Shown in pieces: positions 35,969 through 45,537 of a DNA stretch of 64,000 nucleotides. Source of the stretch: an uncultured Bacteroidales bacterium (lineage in GTDB: Bacteria > Bacteroidota > Bacteroidia > Bacteroidales > UBA932); assembly GCA_905234285.1 (NCBI GenBank), contig CAJOHK010000007.1, positions 69,152-133,151 of the forward strand, given 5' to 3'. Position numbers and translations under genes: made by a program. The notes under the pieces are model-generated. The model made no database searches. It was given only the letters and a program-made list of their open reading frames with translations, and was not told the origin of the DNA. Numbering within the stretch: the stretch's first letter is position 1; each line of letters begins with the position of its first letter.

Positions 35969-37963
35969 ATGAAAAAGTTATTTGCAAGTTTACTTCTGCT
36001 CACGGGCCTCTGCTACCTGGCCATGGCCGTTCCCGCCCACCCCGGCAAATACACCTATACGCAGCCCGACGGCAGCCGGATTGTGCTCCAGAACCACGGC
36101 GATGAGCGCTTCCACTGGACCACCGACGAGAGCGGCAACGTGGTCGCTCTGGACGAAGACGGGTTTTACCGCATCACCACCCTGGATGCCGTTCGCGAAG
36201 AGCAGCAGGCCAAATACGCCGAGGGTGAGACCTATTATGCGGGGGCCTGGTCCAGCCACGACGAGCCCTATGCCACCAACTTCGGCGACCGCAAGGTGCT
36301 GGCTGTTCTGGTCAACTTCAAGGACCTGGCCTTTACCCTGGACAATCCACGTCAGAAGTTTGAGAACATGCTAAACCAGGAGGGTTATAGTTATAATGGC
36401 GCCCACGGCTCGGTGCGCGACTATTATATCGACAACTCCCTGGGCCAATACCGGCCGCAGTTTGATGTATACGGTCCCGTTACGCTATCCCGCAACATGG
36501 CCTACTACGACGACAACGGCGGCACGGCTTATGGCGCCTTGCTGGAAGCCTTGGCCCAACTGAACATAGATTTCGGCCAATATGACACCGACAAGGACGG
36601 CTGCATCGACATGGCCCTCATGTACTACGCCGGCTACAACGAGGCCGAGGGTGGCCCGGCCGATTCCATTTGGCCGCACCAGGGATCGGGCCGCAGCGGC
36701 AGCATCGGCGGTTACCGGCTCCCTCGCTACTTCTGCACCTCCGAGTACAGAGGCTCCGGAAGTGGAGAAATGTGTGGCATCGGCACCACCTGCCACGAGT
36801 TTGCCCATGCCCTTGGCCTGCCGGACATGTACGATACCAACTATGAAGGAAACGGACAAAACAGTATGACCACCGGGAGCTTTGACCTCATGGCCCATGG
36901 CAACTACAATAATGCCGGCCGCTGCCCGCCATACCTGAGTGCCGTAGAGCGCAACATGCTTGGCTGGATGGACGACATTACGCCTTTTAACGGCGCCGGA
37001 GAGTACACCCTGTACCCAGTTTCCCAAAACAAGGCCTATACCAGTAGCGCCAATATGAGCGGCGAATACTTTGTCTATGAATACCGGCCCAAGAGCGGAT
37101 GGGATGCCTTTATCAGCAATTCAGATTGGTATAATGCCACGAACGGAGGACTTTTGATCTACCACGTAGACAAGTCGCAGCGGCTGGTGATTGACAATTA
37201 TTCCGCCGAGTATCTGTGGACATGGACCAACAGTATCAATGCTATAGGTGGGCATCCGTGCTATTACCTTAAAGAATCCAGCGAAAGCTGCTACTTCTTC
37301 CCGGGCCGTACGAATGTGACGGAATACACCCCGCTAGACTGGGACGACAACAACGCCGGGCTTAAGCTCACAAGCATTGCAGTCAACGAGAACAAGGCTA
37401 CCTTCACCCTGCAATCCCTTACCCAGCACGTTCTGAGCGGTCGTGTGACAGACAGCCACGACGCGCCGCTTGCCGGAGCCACGGTCGTGCTTTCCCGTTC
37501 GGCCTATGCCCTAAATGCGGCATCTTCCACGTCACTCCTACCTACAGACCTCTCTACCACGACGGCATCGGACGGCAGCTATTCGTTCGATTTGGCCGGC
37601 AACAACCGCACAGACTTTGTCCTCAGTGTCCGCAAGGCAGGTTATATCTCCCAGACACGCAACATCAGCTTCCCGGTAGAAGATGCCGGCAAGGTCGAGG
37701 ACTTTGCCCTGAACGCCTACAATGGAGATGGCACCCTGGCCAACTATGGCGTTGCTTTCATTGAAATGAACGTGGATGTCCCCAACGTGGTAACGCCCTA
37801 TAACAAGAGTGTCCGCTCCATTACCTGGAAGGTAGACGGAAATGCCGTTGGCTCCCCCACCGCCAAGAGCGCCCTTGCGGCCGGTTCTCACAACTACCAA
37901 GCCACCGTCAGTTATTATGACGGCAGCTCGGAGCGTGTTTACTTATTCGTTGAAGTAGAATAG
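35969..37963 (+). CDS. Secreted M6-type metalloprotease
   Basis: 664 residues with a signal peptide (LCYLAMA). The zinc motif CHEFAHALGLPDMYD (HExxH...D) and the surrounding FDLMAHGNYN identify an M6/immune-inhibitor-A-like metallopeptidase domain at about 90-440. A carboxypeptidase-regulatory-like beta domain follows (VLSGRVTDSHDAPLAGATVVLS), then a final beta domain (SITWKVDGNAVG). It acts outside the cytoplasm on proteins. It starts 4 bases after the frameshifted fimbrillin-family gene, so the pair form one transcript. The M6 call is strong; the target is unknown. Confidence 0.88.
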   Translation: MKKLFASLLLLTGLCYLAMAVPAHPGKYTYTQPDGSRIVLQNHGDERFHWTTDESGNVVALDEDGFYRITTLDAVREEQQAKYAEGETYYAGAWSSHDEPYATNFGDRKVLAVLVNFKDLAFTLDNPRQKFENMLNQEGYSYNGAHGSVRDYYIDNSLGQYRPQFDVYGPVTLSRNMAYYDDNGGTAYGALLEALAQLNIDFGQYDTDKDGCIDMALMYYAGYNEAEGGPADSIWPHQGSGRSGSIGGYRLPRYFCTSEYRGSGSGEMCGIGTTCHEFAHALGLPDMYDTNYEGNGQNSMTTGSFDLMAHGNYNNAGRCPPYLSAVERNMLGWMDDITPFNGAGEYTLYPVSQNKAYTSSANMSGEYFVYEYRPKSGWDAFISNSDWYNATNGGLLIYHVDKSQRLVIDNYSAEYLWTWTNSINAIGGHPCYYLKESSESCYFFPGRTNVTEYTPLDWDDNNAGLKLTSIAVNENKATFTLQSLTQHVLSGRVTDSHDAPLAGATVVLSRSAYALNAASSTSLLPTDLSTTTASDGSYSFDLAGNNRTDFVLSVRKAGYISQTRNISFPVEDAGKVEDFALNAYNGDGTLANYGVAFIEMNVDVPNVVTPYNKSVRSITWKVDGNAVGSPTAKSALAAGSHNYQATVSYYDGSSERVYLFVEVE

Positions 37964-37964
37964 A

Positions 37965-39080
37965 TTACAGCCTGTACTTTGCTGCCTGCTCGGCGATGAG
38001 CGCGGTATCGTCAAAGTAGTTGATTTGCATGGCGGCCTTCATCTCGTGAAGAGTTTGGGCCGCCACTTCGCGTGCGGCCTCCGAGCCCTGCCTGAGAATC
38101 TCGTAAACGCCGGGAATATCCTGCTCATAGGTATGGCGGCGCGCACGAATAGGATCCAGCCGGTTGTTCAGTACCTGTATGAGGAACTTCTTGCACTTCA
38201 TATCCCCCAGACCGCCGCGGCGGTAATGGTCCTTGAGCTCGTCCAGATTGGCATACTCGGGCCAGAATGCGGCAAAATCATCCGGCTCACAGAAGGCATC
38301 CAGATAGGTAAAAACTGTATTGCCTTCTACCTTGCCGGGATCTTCTACGCGAAGATGACCGGGATCGGTGAACATACCCTTGACCTTCTTTTCCATTTCT
38401 TTGGGATCGTCGCTCAGGTAAATGCAGTTACCCAGGGACTTGGACATTTTGGCCTTACCGTCCGTACCGGGCAGGCGGCGGCAAACGAGGTTGCTGGGCA
38501 AGAGAATTTCCGGTTCTACCAGCACATCACACTTGTAGGTACCGTTAAAGCTGCGCACAATCTCACGGCACTGCTCAATCATGGGCTCCTGGTCCTCCCC
38601 TACGGGCACCGTGGTGGATTTAAAAGCGCAAATATCGGCCGCCTGCGAGATGGGATAGGTGAAGAATCCTACGGGAAGGCCACGCCGATTCTCATCCTCT
38701 CCGCCATCGGCATTGAAGCCACGCAGGGCCATCTCGGTTTTTACTGTAGGATTGCGCTGCAGGCGCTGCACGGTGACCAGGTTGGAGAAGAACTGCGTCA
38801 TCTCATGCAGCTCGGGAATCTGGCTTTGGATGAAGAGGGTTACTTTGGAAGGATCCAGCCCGCAGGAAAGATAATCCAGCGCCACTTCAATGATGTTCTG
38901 GCGCACTTTCTCGGGGTTATCGGCATTGTCGGTGAGGGCCTGGACATCGGCGATAAACACGAACATCCGGTCAAAATTGCCTTCGTTCTGCAGCAGGACC
39001 CGGTTCCTGAGCGATCCCACATAATGGCCCAAATGGAGTTTACCGGTAGGGCGGTCTCCGGTGAGTATGATTCTTCCCAT
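37965..39080 (-). CDS. trpS: Tryptophan-tRNA ligase
   Basis: 371 residues from [13 protein letters not shown]. The longer frame from 39170 overlaps the upstream gene and is rejected. Class I synthetase motifs are [10 protein letters not shown] and [13 protein letters not shown] and [15 protein letters not shown] are typical of bacterial TrpRS. It charges tRNA-Trp in the cytoplasm. The start lies 1 base after the stop of the coiled-coil gene, so the two share a transcript. Confidence 0.95.
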   Translation of the reverse strand: MGRIILTGDRPTGKLHLGHYVGSLRNRVLLQNEGNFDRMFVFIADVQALTDNADNPEKVRQNIIEVALDYLSCGLDPSKVTLFIQSQIPELHEMTQFFSNLVTVQRLQRNPTVKTEMALRGFNADGGEDENRRGLPVGFFTYPISQAADICAFKSTTVPVGEDQEPMIEQCREIVRSFNGTYKCDVLVEPEILLPSNLVCRRLPGTDGKAKMSKSLGNCIYLSDDPKEMEKKVKGMFTDPGHLRVEDPGKVEGNTVFTYLDAFCEPDDFAAFWPEYANLDELKDHYRRGGLGDMKCKKFLIQVLNNRLDPIRARRHTYEQDIPGVYEILRQGSEAAREVAAQTLHEMKAAMQINYFDDTALIAEQAAKYRL

Positions 39081-39081
39081 C

Positions 39082-39816
39082 TTATTCTTTAACTTCGTCG
39101 GTGGTAGTGGTGTTGTCCAGGTGCTCCTGCAGCTTATCATCGGCATCCTGCGCCTTGGAAACTGCCTCATCGGCGGCCTGCTGGGCCTTGATGAGTTCCT
39201 CCTGCTTGGCGGCGATATCCTGCTGTTCTTTGAGTTCCTTCTGGCTGTTCTTCACTTCTTTCTTGGCGGCATTCACGTCTTTCTTGGCCGTAGCAATATC
39301 CTTTTTGGCGGCTTTAATCTGATTCTGGAGATCCTTCACGATAACCTTACTGGCCTTTAGCTTATCCTGGGCTTCTTTATCGTCCCGCTTAGCGTCGCGA
39401 AGATCCCTCTCATACGTCCTAACGGCACTTTCCAGCTCGCTGATGGCCGATTTATCGCGGCGATCCATAACACCGTCGTCCATTTTGCGGGCTTTCTTTT
39501 CCAGCTTTAGTGCGTCTTTCTTTGCTTTTACTACGGTTTCCTTAGCCTTTACGGCCTGCTTGGTGAGTTGGGCCTCCCTTTTATTGTTATCAAGCTCTTC
39601 CTGGGCCTTGTCCAACTTGCGTTCAAGGTCATTGATAATCTTTTTGCTGGCGCTGGTTTGTTCGTCGGCCTTGCGCTGCACTTCCTCCAAATCGGCCTGC
39701 TTTTGCTGAACCGTCTGATGGGCTTGATCGAGGGCGTCTTTATTGGTTTGTGCCTGGGCGACAAACGCAAAAACCAGGGTAAAGGTAAGAGTAACGATAA
39801 AACGAATGCTTTTCAT
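39082..39816 (-). CDS. Secreted coiled-coil protein
   Basis: 244 residues from [14 protein letters not shown], with a signal peptide ending near VAQAQ. Almost all the rest is charged, Lys/Ala/Glu/Asp-rich heptad-like sequence (for example [19 protein letters not shown]), predicting one long coiled coil, with a short [11 protein letters not shown] tail. No lipobox, membrane helix or catalytic motif is visible. It is probably a periplasmic structural protein. The start at 39876 is rejected because that ATG lies upstream of the -7 box. Confidence 0.75.
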   Translation of the reverse strand: MKSIRFIVTLTFTLVFAFVAQAQTNKDALDQAHQTVQQKQADLEEVQRKADEQTSASKKIINDLERKLDKAQEELDNNKREAQLTKQAVKAKETVVKAKKDALKLEKKARKMDDGVMDRRDKSAISELESAVRTYERDLRDAKRDDKEAQDKLKASKVIVKDLQNQIKAAKKDIATAKKDVNAAKKEVKNSQKELKEQQDIAAKQEELIKAQQAADEAVSKAQDADDKLQEHLDNTTTTDEVKE

Positions 39817-39837
39817 AACAATCTTATTTATATTGTA

Positions 39838-39867
39838 CAAATATACTGCTTTTTTCGCGTATATTTG
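39838..39867. promoter_or_regulatory. Divergent promoters for the coiled-coil gene and aguA
   Basis: TATATTTG occurs on the minus strand (39845-39838) and on the plus strand (39860-39867), facing outwards and only 14 bases apart. Leaders would be about 17 and 16 bases. Confidence 0.65.
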
Positions 39868-39887
39868 CACTCTCAACCGTAAATGAC

Positions 39888-40910
39888 ATGAGACTTCCTG
39901 CCGAATGGGAACCCCAAGGGTTCATACAGCTCACCTGGCCGCATCCTGACACCGAATGGTACGATTTGCCCCACGTGCTGGACTGCTATGTAAACGTTGC
40001 CAAGGCCATCACCCGCTATGAGCCACTGCTCATTGTGTGCCGGGACATCGCCGAGTGCAAAGCCGACATGGCCGCACGTGCCTTTGATCCCACACCCCTT
40101 CCCATCCGCTTTGTAGAATGCCCCCTCAACGATACCTGGGCCCGCGACCACGGCGCCATCTCGGTGTGGGGAGACTGCGGAGAGAAATGCATCGAGGACT
40201 TCGTGTTCAACGGCTGGGGGCTCAAATTCGGCGCCTGGCTGGACAATCAGATTACCCGCCGCATGTATCAGGCACAGGCCTGGGCCGATCAAGTGCGCTA
40301 CATTGACATGCGTCCCTTCGTGCTGGAAGGCGGCAGCATAGACACCGACGGCGCCGGTACCCTCATGGCCACGTCCGAGTGCCTCTGTTCAGTAAACCGC
40401 AATGAACAGCTGAGCCGGGAAGAGATTGAGGCCAAGCTCAAGGCCGCCTTCGGTCTCCAGCGCATCCTGTGGCTGGACCACGGCAGCATCGCCGGCGACG
40501 ACACCGACTCCCACGTAGACATCCTCGCCCGTTTTTGCAGCGCCGATACCATCGCCTATACTTCCTGTGACGATCCCTCAGACGAGAACTACACCTCTCT
40601 CAAAGCCATGGAGAAACAGTTACAGACCTTCCGCACCCCGGACGGGCAGCCCTACAAATTAGTGCCACTCCCCCTCCCCGATGCGCTGTATCTGGACGAT
40701 TATCGGCTCCCGGCTTCTTACGCCAATTTCTTGATCCTGAATGGCGCCGTACTCATTCCTGGCGCCAATGGGCCCAAAGACCAAATAGCCCGGGAACGGC
40801 TGCAAGCCATTTTCCCGGACCGTAAGGTAGAAGTCATCGACTGCCGTGCCCTTCTCTCCGGCCACGGCGGCCTCCACTGTATTACCATGAATTACCCGGC
40901 AGGCTGGTAG
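39888..40910 (+). CDS. aguA: Agmatine deiminase
   Basis: 340 residues of the peptidyl-arginine-deiminase-like fold. It converts agmatine to N-carbamoylputrescine. Motifs are LNDTWARDHGA, FNGWGLKF, LEGGSIDTDG, DDTDSHVD and the C-terminal SGHGGLHCITMN with the nucleophilic Cys. No signal peptide, so cytoplasmic. The carbamoylputrescine amidase lies two genes downstream, which supports agmatine as substrate over free arginine. Confidence 0.93.
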   Translation: MRLPAEWEPQGFIQLTWPHPDTEWYDLPHVLDCYVNVAKAITRYEPLLIVCRDIAECKADMAARAFDPTPLPIRFVECPLNDTWARDHGAISVWGDCGEKCIEDFVFNGWGLKFGAWLDNQITRRMYQAQAWADQVRYIDMRPFVLEGGSIDTDGAGTLMATSECLCSVNRNEQLSREEIEAKLKAAFGLQRILWLDHGSIAGDDTDSHVDILARFCSADTIAYTSCDDPSDENYTSLKAMEKQLQTFRTPDGQPYKLVPLPLPDALYLDDYRLPASYANFLILNGAVLIPGANGPKDQIARERLQAIFPDRKVEVIDCRALLSGHGGLHCITMNYPAGW

Positions 40911-40922
40911 CTTAATTTATAT

Positions 40923-40930
40923 TATCTTTG
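40923..40930 (+). promoter_or_regulatory. Possible promoter of the HAD-aguB pair
   Basis: TATCTTTG matches the -7 box, but it ends only 6 bases before the ATG at 40937, giving a leader of about 2 bases. There is no clear -33 box. Confidence 0.4.
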
Positions 40931-40936
40931 TAAAGT

Positions 40937-41776
40937 ATGAGACGTAAACCTATCATAGGATTAATATACGATTTTGACGGAACGCTGTCTCCGGGCAACA
41001 TGCAGGAGTTCGGTTTTATCCAGGCCATCGGCCAAACGCCGGAGGAGTTTTGGACCAAGAGCAATCAGATTGCCATCGGTCAGGATGCATCCAATATTCT
41101 GGCCTATATGAAACTCATGCACGATGAAGCCCGTAAAAACGGCATCAAGCTCACCCGTGAAGATTTTCGTCGGTACGGCAAAGACATCAAATTGTATGAA
41201 GGCGTTCGTGAATGGTTCCATAATGTCAATCAATATGGCAAGGAACATGGGGTCATTATTGAACATTATATCAATTCCTCGGGTCTTACGGAGATTATTG
41301 AAGGCTCTCCCATAGCCAAGGCTTTCAAGCATGTATTTGCCGGCAGCTTTATCTACGACCAGAATGGCGAAGCCGAATGGCCAGGTATCGCAGTAGACTT
41401 TACGGCAAAAACGCAGTACCTGTTCAAGATTCAAAAAGGGATTTTCTCCTCCCGAGACGCCGAAAGAGTGAATGAATCGCTCTCGGATGACGCCAAGCGC
41501 CTGCCATTTACCAATATGATTTATTTCGGCGACGGAGAAACCGATGTGCCTTCCATGAAACTGGTCACCATGTTCGGAGGGAACGCCATCGCCGTCTTCG
41601 ATCCGTCCAAACCCAAGAAGAAGGAAATCGCCCGTAAACTTTTGCGCCAGTCCCGCGTGAACTTTATTACGCCGGCCACATACACCAAGGATTCCCGCAC
41701 TTTCCGCCTGGTGTGCGCCATCATAGACAAAATCAAGGCCGATAACGAATTGCGGCAGTTTACCCGTTATAAGTAG
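40937..41776 (+). CDS. HAD-superfamily phosphatase
   Basis: 279 residues. DFDGTLSPG near the N-terminus supplies the nucleophilic Asp, and YFGDGETDVPSM the metal-binding acidic residues of a haloacid-dehalogenase-type phosphatase. The insert between them (about 30-190) is larger than in phosphoserine-phosphatase-like enzymes, and the C-terminus is basic. Substrate unknown. It lies between aguA and aguB, with aguB starting 1 base after its stop, so a role linked to polyamine synthesis is suggested by position only. Confidence 0.82.
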   Translation: MRRKPIIGLIYDFDGTLSPGNMQEFGFIQAIGQTPEEFWTKSNQIAIGQDASNILAYMKLMHDEARKNGIKLTREDFRRYGKDIKLYEGVREWFHNVNQYGKEHGVIIEHYINSSGLTEIIEGSPIAKAFKHVFAGSFIYDQNGEAEWPGIAVDFTAKTQYLFKIQKGIFSSRDAERVNESLSDDAKRLPFTNMIYFGDGETDVPSMKLVTMFGGNAIAVFDPSKPKKKEIARKLLRQSRVNFITPATYTKDSRTFRLVCAIIDKIKADNELRQFTRYK

Positions 41777-41777
41777 T

Positions 41778-42662
41778 ATGAGAAAGCTTAAAGTTGCCCT
41801 GGTGCAGCAGCACTGCACCGCCGATATGGCCGACAATATGCATCGGCTGGAAGGATACATTCGTGAGGCGGCCGCTAAAGGCGCCCAGCTGGTGGTCCTG
41901 CAGGAACTGCACAACAGTCTGTACTTCTGTCAGGAAGAGAATGCCAAGCTGTGCGACCTGGCCGAGCCCATCCCCGGACCTTCTACCCAGCGTTTCGGCG
42001 CCCTGGCAAAGGAATTGGGTGTAGTCCTGGTGCTGTCTCTCTTTGAGCGCCGGGCTCCCGGCATTTATCACAATACCGCTGTGGTGATGGAGGCCGATGG
42101 CACCATTGCCGGCAAGTATCGCAAGATGCATATCCCGGACGACCCGCTCTTCTATGAGAAATTCTATTTTACCCCCGGAGATTTGGGGTTCCAGCCCATC
42201 AAAACCTCTGTGGGTACGCTGGGCGTGCTGGTATGCTGGGACCAGTGGTATCCGGAGGCCGCCCGTGCCATGGCTTTGAATGGGGCCGAGATGCTCATCT
42301 ATCCTACCGCTATCGGCGGCGTTCCCACCGATCCGGATTGGGAGCAGGCTCAGCAGCGCCAGGCCTGGCAGCTGGTTCAGCGCGGGCACAGCGTGGCCAA
42401 CGGGCTGCCGGTCATTACAGCCAACCGCACCGGCGTGGAGCCGGACCCCACCGGCCATTCTACTGGCATCGACTTCTGGGGTCACTCCTTTGTGACAGGC
42501 GCCCAGGGTGAATTCCTCACCGAATTTGAAAAGTCCGAAGAAGGCGTCCATGTGGTAGAAATTGACATGGAACAATGCGAATACGTGCGCCGCGGCTGGC
42601 CCTTCCTCAGGGACCGCCGCATCGATGCCTATGAAGTTCTGTTGCAACGCTTCGGGAAGTAG
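41778..42662 (+). CDS. aguB: N-carbamoylputrescine amidase
   Basis: 294 residues of the carbon-nitrogen hydrolase (nitrilase) family. It hydrolyses N-carbamoylputrescine to putrescine, CO2 and ammonia. The catalytic triad is visible as Glu in VLQELHNSLYF, Lys in KYRKMHIPDD and Cys in GVLVCWDQWYPE. GRP-like RTGVEPD and GIDFWGHSFV match the AguB subfamily. With aguA it completes the two-step agmatine route to putrescine. It starts 1 base after the HAD gene. Confidence 0.95.
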   Translation: MRKLKVALVQQHCTADMADNMHRLEGYIREAAAKGAQLVVLQELHNSLYFCQEENAKLCDLAEPIPGPSTQRFGALAKELGVVLVLSLFERRAPGIYHNTAVVMEADGTIAGKYRKMHIPDDPLFYEKFYFTPGDLGFQPIKTSVGTLGVLVCWDQWYPEAARAMALNGAEMLIYPTAIGGVPTDPDWEQAQQRQAWQLVQRGHSVANGLPVITANRTGVEPDPTGHSTGIDFWGHSFVTGAQGEFLTEFEKSEEGVHVVEIDMEQCEYVRRGWPFLRDRRIDAYEVLLQRFGK

Positions 42663-42709
42663 CCTCCAGCACGCGTTCACATAACACGTTAGAACACAAT
42701 CATTTACAA

Positions 42710-42742
42710 AAATTCAGTCCGGCTTTTTGCCGGACTGAATTT
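42710..42742. terminator. Bidirectional terminator between aguB and the OmpA-like genes
   Basis: A 14-base stem (AAATTCAGTCCGGC with GCCGGACTGAATTT) around a TTTTT loop between convergent genes. Confidence 0.8.
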
Positions 42743-42790
42743 CTATAATTCACTATGAATCAATGAGTTAAGTGACTCTTTGAATGAGCT

Positions 42791-44017
42791 TTACTTGACC
42801 TCGATGGTTACGACACGGTTCTTGGCAGCACCATCGAAGAGCTGTACGGAAGCACCGTGAGCGGCAGTTTCGATGTTCTCTTCCTTGGCCCCAGCCTTGG
42901 TGAGGAGGCCGACCACGGTCTTAACGCGCTGCTCGGAGAGCTGCTGGTTGCGACGGGCGCTACCAGTCTGCTTGTCGGCGTAGCCGTCTACCTTGAGCTT
43001 GATGTCGCCGTCCAGAACGTTGCTGGTGAAGTACTCGAGGTGAGCTTTTTCACGAGCGCTGAGCTGAGCGGAGCCACAGTCGAAGTACAGAGTGATAGGA
43101 GCACCGGGCTTCACATCCACAGCGGTGAAGGTTCCGTTATCATACAGATAGGTTTGACCGTTTACGAGCTGACGCAGAGGAGCAGCTTCCTTCTCCAGGG
43201 CAGCAGCCTTGTCCTTGAGCTCGGCATTCTCCTTTTCCAGAGCAGCCACCTTGTCCTTGAGGGCATTGTACTCATCGGTGGTGAAAGGAACAGGAATCAC
43301 AGCAGGAACGATGGAGGTGTGACGGTCGAAGTTGGTCTTGCCGAAGTTGTAAGCCAAACCAACGCTGGCGCTGGGATAGAAGATGAAACGGCCAGACTCG
43401 GAAGTGTAAGCATGAGACTTGCCGCACAGCAGTTGGAGATCCAGCGTGGCATTGAGGCGGCTGCTTATGCGGGCTACGTTGAGGAGACCGACACCGGCAG
43501 AATACTCAAAGTTATGACGGGCACCGGCGGCGAAGATATTGCGGCGGGAGCACACGTCCAGCACACCCATGGTAACATAGGGAACAAAATTCCAGAAACG
43601 GGTTTCCTTGTAACCGCCAATGGTGTTGGAGATGTTCCAGAGGAAGTCGGCGTGGAAATAGTCGAAACCAAACTTGGTATTGGCATCGATGCCATTGAGA
43701 TCAAAGGCATACTTGGACTCGTTCCAGAGACCATGCCAGCCGATGCGGGCACCGATGGCAGGGGTGAACCACTTGCCGAAATTGATGTCGGTGGCCAGGC
43801 CGATATTTCCCCACGTAGCAGGGGCAGCGTGCACGATAACGGCATTGATACCGGCACCAACAGCAATGAAGGTGTTATCGAAGGCCTTGTTGGTCTCATA
43901 GGCGCCACGGACTATTTTGCCATTCCCGTCGCGATTGTTATCCTCCTGAGCATAGGCGCTGAAGGAGAACAGGAGGCTTGCAGCAGCAAGCAAACCCAAA
44001 ATCTTGATACCTTTCAT
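42791..44017 (-). CDS. OmpA-like outer-membrane protein 1
   Basis: 408 residues with signal peptide (LLFSFSAYAQ). An N-terminal beta-barrel of about 230 residues is followed by a short heptad segment (YNALKDKVAALEKENAELKD) and a C-terminal OmpA domain with FDCGSAQLS, GYADKQTG, LSEQR and NRVVTIEVK. The Asp in GYAD and the Arg in LSEQR fit the peptidoglycan-binding pair. It anchors the outer membrane to the wall. Its neighbour upstream is a close paralogue, nearly identical from the heptad segment onward but different in the barrel. Confidence 0.92.
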   Translation of the reverse strand: MKGIKILGLLAAASLLFSFSAYAQEDNNRDGNGKIVRGAYETNKAFDNTFIAVGAGINAVIVHAAPATWGNIGLATDINFGKWFTPAIGARIGWHGLWNESKYAFDLNGIDANTKFGFDYFHADFLWNISNTIGGYKETRFWNFVPYVTMGVLDVCSRRNIFAAGARHNFEYSAGVGLLNVARISSRLNATLDLQLLCGKSHAYTSESGRFIFYPSASVGLAYNFGKTNFDRHTSIVPAVIPVPFTTDEYNALKDKVAALEKENAELKDKAAALEKEAAPLRQLVNGQTYLYDNGTFTAVDVKPGAPITLYFDCGSAQLSAREKAHLEYFTSNVLDGDIKLKVDGYADKQTGSARRNQQLSEQRVKTVVGLLTKAGAKEENIETAAHGASVQLFDGAAKNRVVTIEVK

Positions 44018-44063
44018 GATACTATTTGTTATTTAATTTGTTCTCGTCTTGTCAATCAACTCG

Positions 44064-44071
44064 CAAATATA
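44064..44071 (-). promoter_or_regulatory. Promoter -7 box of OmpA-like gene 1
   Basis: Minus-strand TATATTTG (44071-44064) gives a leader of about 42 bases. It lies just after the terminator of the upstream paralogue, so the two genes are separately transcribed. Confidence 0.6.
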
Positions 44072-44107
44072 ATAAAAAAATGGGACATCCCGCAAGAGAT
44101 GTCCCAT
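44072..44107 (-). terminator. Terminator of OmpA-like gene 2
   Basis: On the minus strand ATGGGACATC pairs with GATGTCCCAT around an 8-base loop, followed by a run of seven T. Confidence 0.85.
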
Positions 44108-44129
44108 AAACTGCATTGGAAGTTTAAAC

Positions 44130-45371
44130 TTACTTCACTTCCACAGTAACAACGCGGTTCTTGGCGGAGCCATCGAAGAGCTGTACGGAAGCACCGTGAG
44201 CGGCAGTTTCGATGTTCTCTTCCTTTGCACCAGCCTTGGTGAGGAGGTTCACCACGGTCTTTACGCGCTGCTCGGAGAGCTGCTGGTTGCGACGGGCGCT
44301 ACCAGTCTGCTTGTCGGCGTAGCCGTTAACCATGAGCTTGGTGTCACCGTCCAGAACGTTGCTGGTGAAGTACTCGAGGTGAGCCTTTTCACGGGCGCTG
44401 AGCTGAGCGGAACCACAGTCGAAGTACAGGGTGATAGGAGCACCGGGCTTCACATCTACAGCAGTGAAGGTACCGTTCTCATACAGATAGGTCTGGCCGT
44501 TTACGAGCTGGCGTACAGGGGCGAGCTCTTTCTCCAGAGCAGCAATCTTGTCCTTGAGTTCGGCGTTCTCCTTCTCCAGAGCAGCCACTTTGTCCTTGAG
44601 GGCATTGTACTGATCGGTGGTGAAAGGAACAGGAATTACAGTAGGAGTGATGGAGGTGTGACGGTTGAAGTTGGTCTTACCAAGGTTGAAGGCAATACCT
44701 ACTGTAGCAGAGCAAGGGAAGAAGAAACGACCATTGTGCTGCTCATTAAGATCGTACTGAGACTGCTTGGTTACCAGCATGGAGAGATCCAGGATAGCGC
44801 TGATACGGTTGGTGATGCGGAAGCTGTTGTACAGACCGGCACCAGCTGCAAACTCGTTGTTGCCATTCCAGATGAAACCACGATAGGAAAGAACACCCAT
44901 GCTTACATACAGAGCGGGATTCCATACGCGGGTCTCTTTATAACCGTCGAAAGTAGAGAGGAAGTTCCACATGAAATCGCCGTGCAGATAGTTCTGGAGG
45001 CTCTCCTTGTTGAACTGAACTTTACCTTCTGAGTTGAACAGGCCCTTGTAACCGACACGGATACCGATAGAGGGAGTGAACCATTTACCCAGATAGATCT
45101 CTGCAGCGAGACCGCCAAGACCCTGGAAGTCAATAGGATAGTTAGAGATACCGGTCCCTTTCTTTTGGGCGTCGAAGAAGTTCCAGATACCAGCATTCCA
45201 ACCAGCGCCGATACCGATGAAGAGGTTATCGCACCACTTGTTGGTCTCATACGCACCGCGAACGACTTTACCGTTCTCGTCGCGATTGGCATTCTCCTGG
45301 GCATAAGCGTTGGTGGAGAACAGGAGGCTTGCGGCTGCAAGAACTCCAAAAATTGTTTTGATACCTTTCAT
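44130..45371 (-). CDS. OmpA-like outer-membrane protein 2
   Basis: 413 residues, same plan as its neighbour at 42791: signal peptide (LLFSTNAYAQ), N-terminal barrel, heptad segment (YNALKDKVAALEKENAELKD), then OmpA domain with FDCGSAQLS, GYADKQTG and NRVVTVEVK. The barrel sequences (for example GTGISNYPIDFQGLGGLAA) differ strongly from gene 1, while the wall-binding half is almost unchanged. This pattern points to tandem duplication followed by diversification of the surface-facing half. Strong biased codon use suggests an abundant protein. Confidence 0.92.
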   Translation of the reverse strand: MKGIKTIFGVLAAASLLFSTNAYAQENANRDENGKVVRGAYETNKWCDNLFIGIGAGWNAGIWNFFDAQKKGTGISNYPIDFQGLGGLAAEIYLGKWFTPSIGIRVGYKGLFNSEGKVQFNKESLQNYLHGDFMWNFLSTFDGYKETRVWNPALYVSMGVLSYRGFIWNGNNEFAAGAGLYNSFRITNRISAILDLSMLVTKQSQYDLNEQHNGRFFFPCSATVGIAFNLGKTNFNRHTSITPTVIPVPFTTDQYNALKDKVAALEKENAELKDKIAALEKELAPVRQLVNGQTYLYENGTFTAVDVKPGAPITLYFDCGSAQLSAREKAHLEYFTSNVLDGDTKLMVNGYADKQTGSARRNQQLSEQRVKTVVNLLTKAGAKEENIETAAHGASVQLFDGSAKNRVVTVEVK

Positions 45372-45441
45372 GATAAAGTATTACTGTTTTTAAATTATTG
45401 TCTTACCATGCGATAAATGCACAATAGCCCATTTACCACCG

Positions 45442-45472
45442 CAAAAATAGGTAAAAATTTTTAGCCATCAAA
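45442..45472 (-). promoter_or_regulatory. Consensus promoter of OmpA-like gene 2
   Basis: Minus-strand TTTG (45472-45469), 19 bases, then TATTTTTG (45449-45442): an exact match to TTTG-N19-TAnnTTTG. The leader is about 66 bases. Confidence 0.75.
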
Positions 45473-45510
45473 ATTTTGCGCCGATTTTTTAAAATTTTTT
45501 CAAAGAAATG

Positions 45511-45518
45511 TATCTTTG
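45511..45518 (+). promoter_or_regulatory. uvrB promoter -7 box
   Basis: TATCTTTG at 45511-45518 overlaps the reading frame of the upstream in-frame ATG (45508), so translation must begin at 45538, giving a 15-base leader. Confidence 0.6.
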
Positions 45519-45537
45519 CAAATGGAATCATCTGCCC

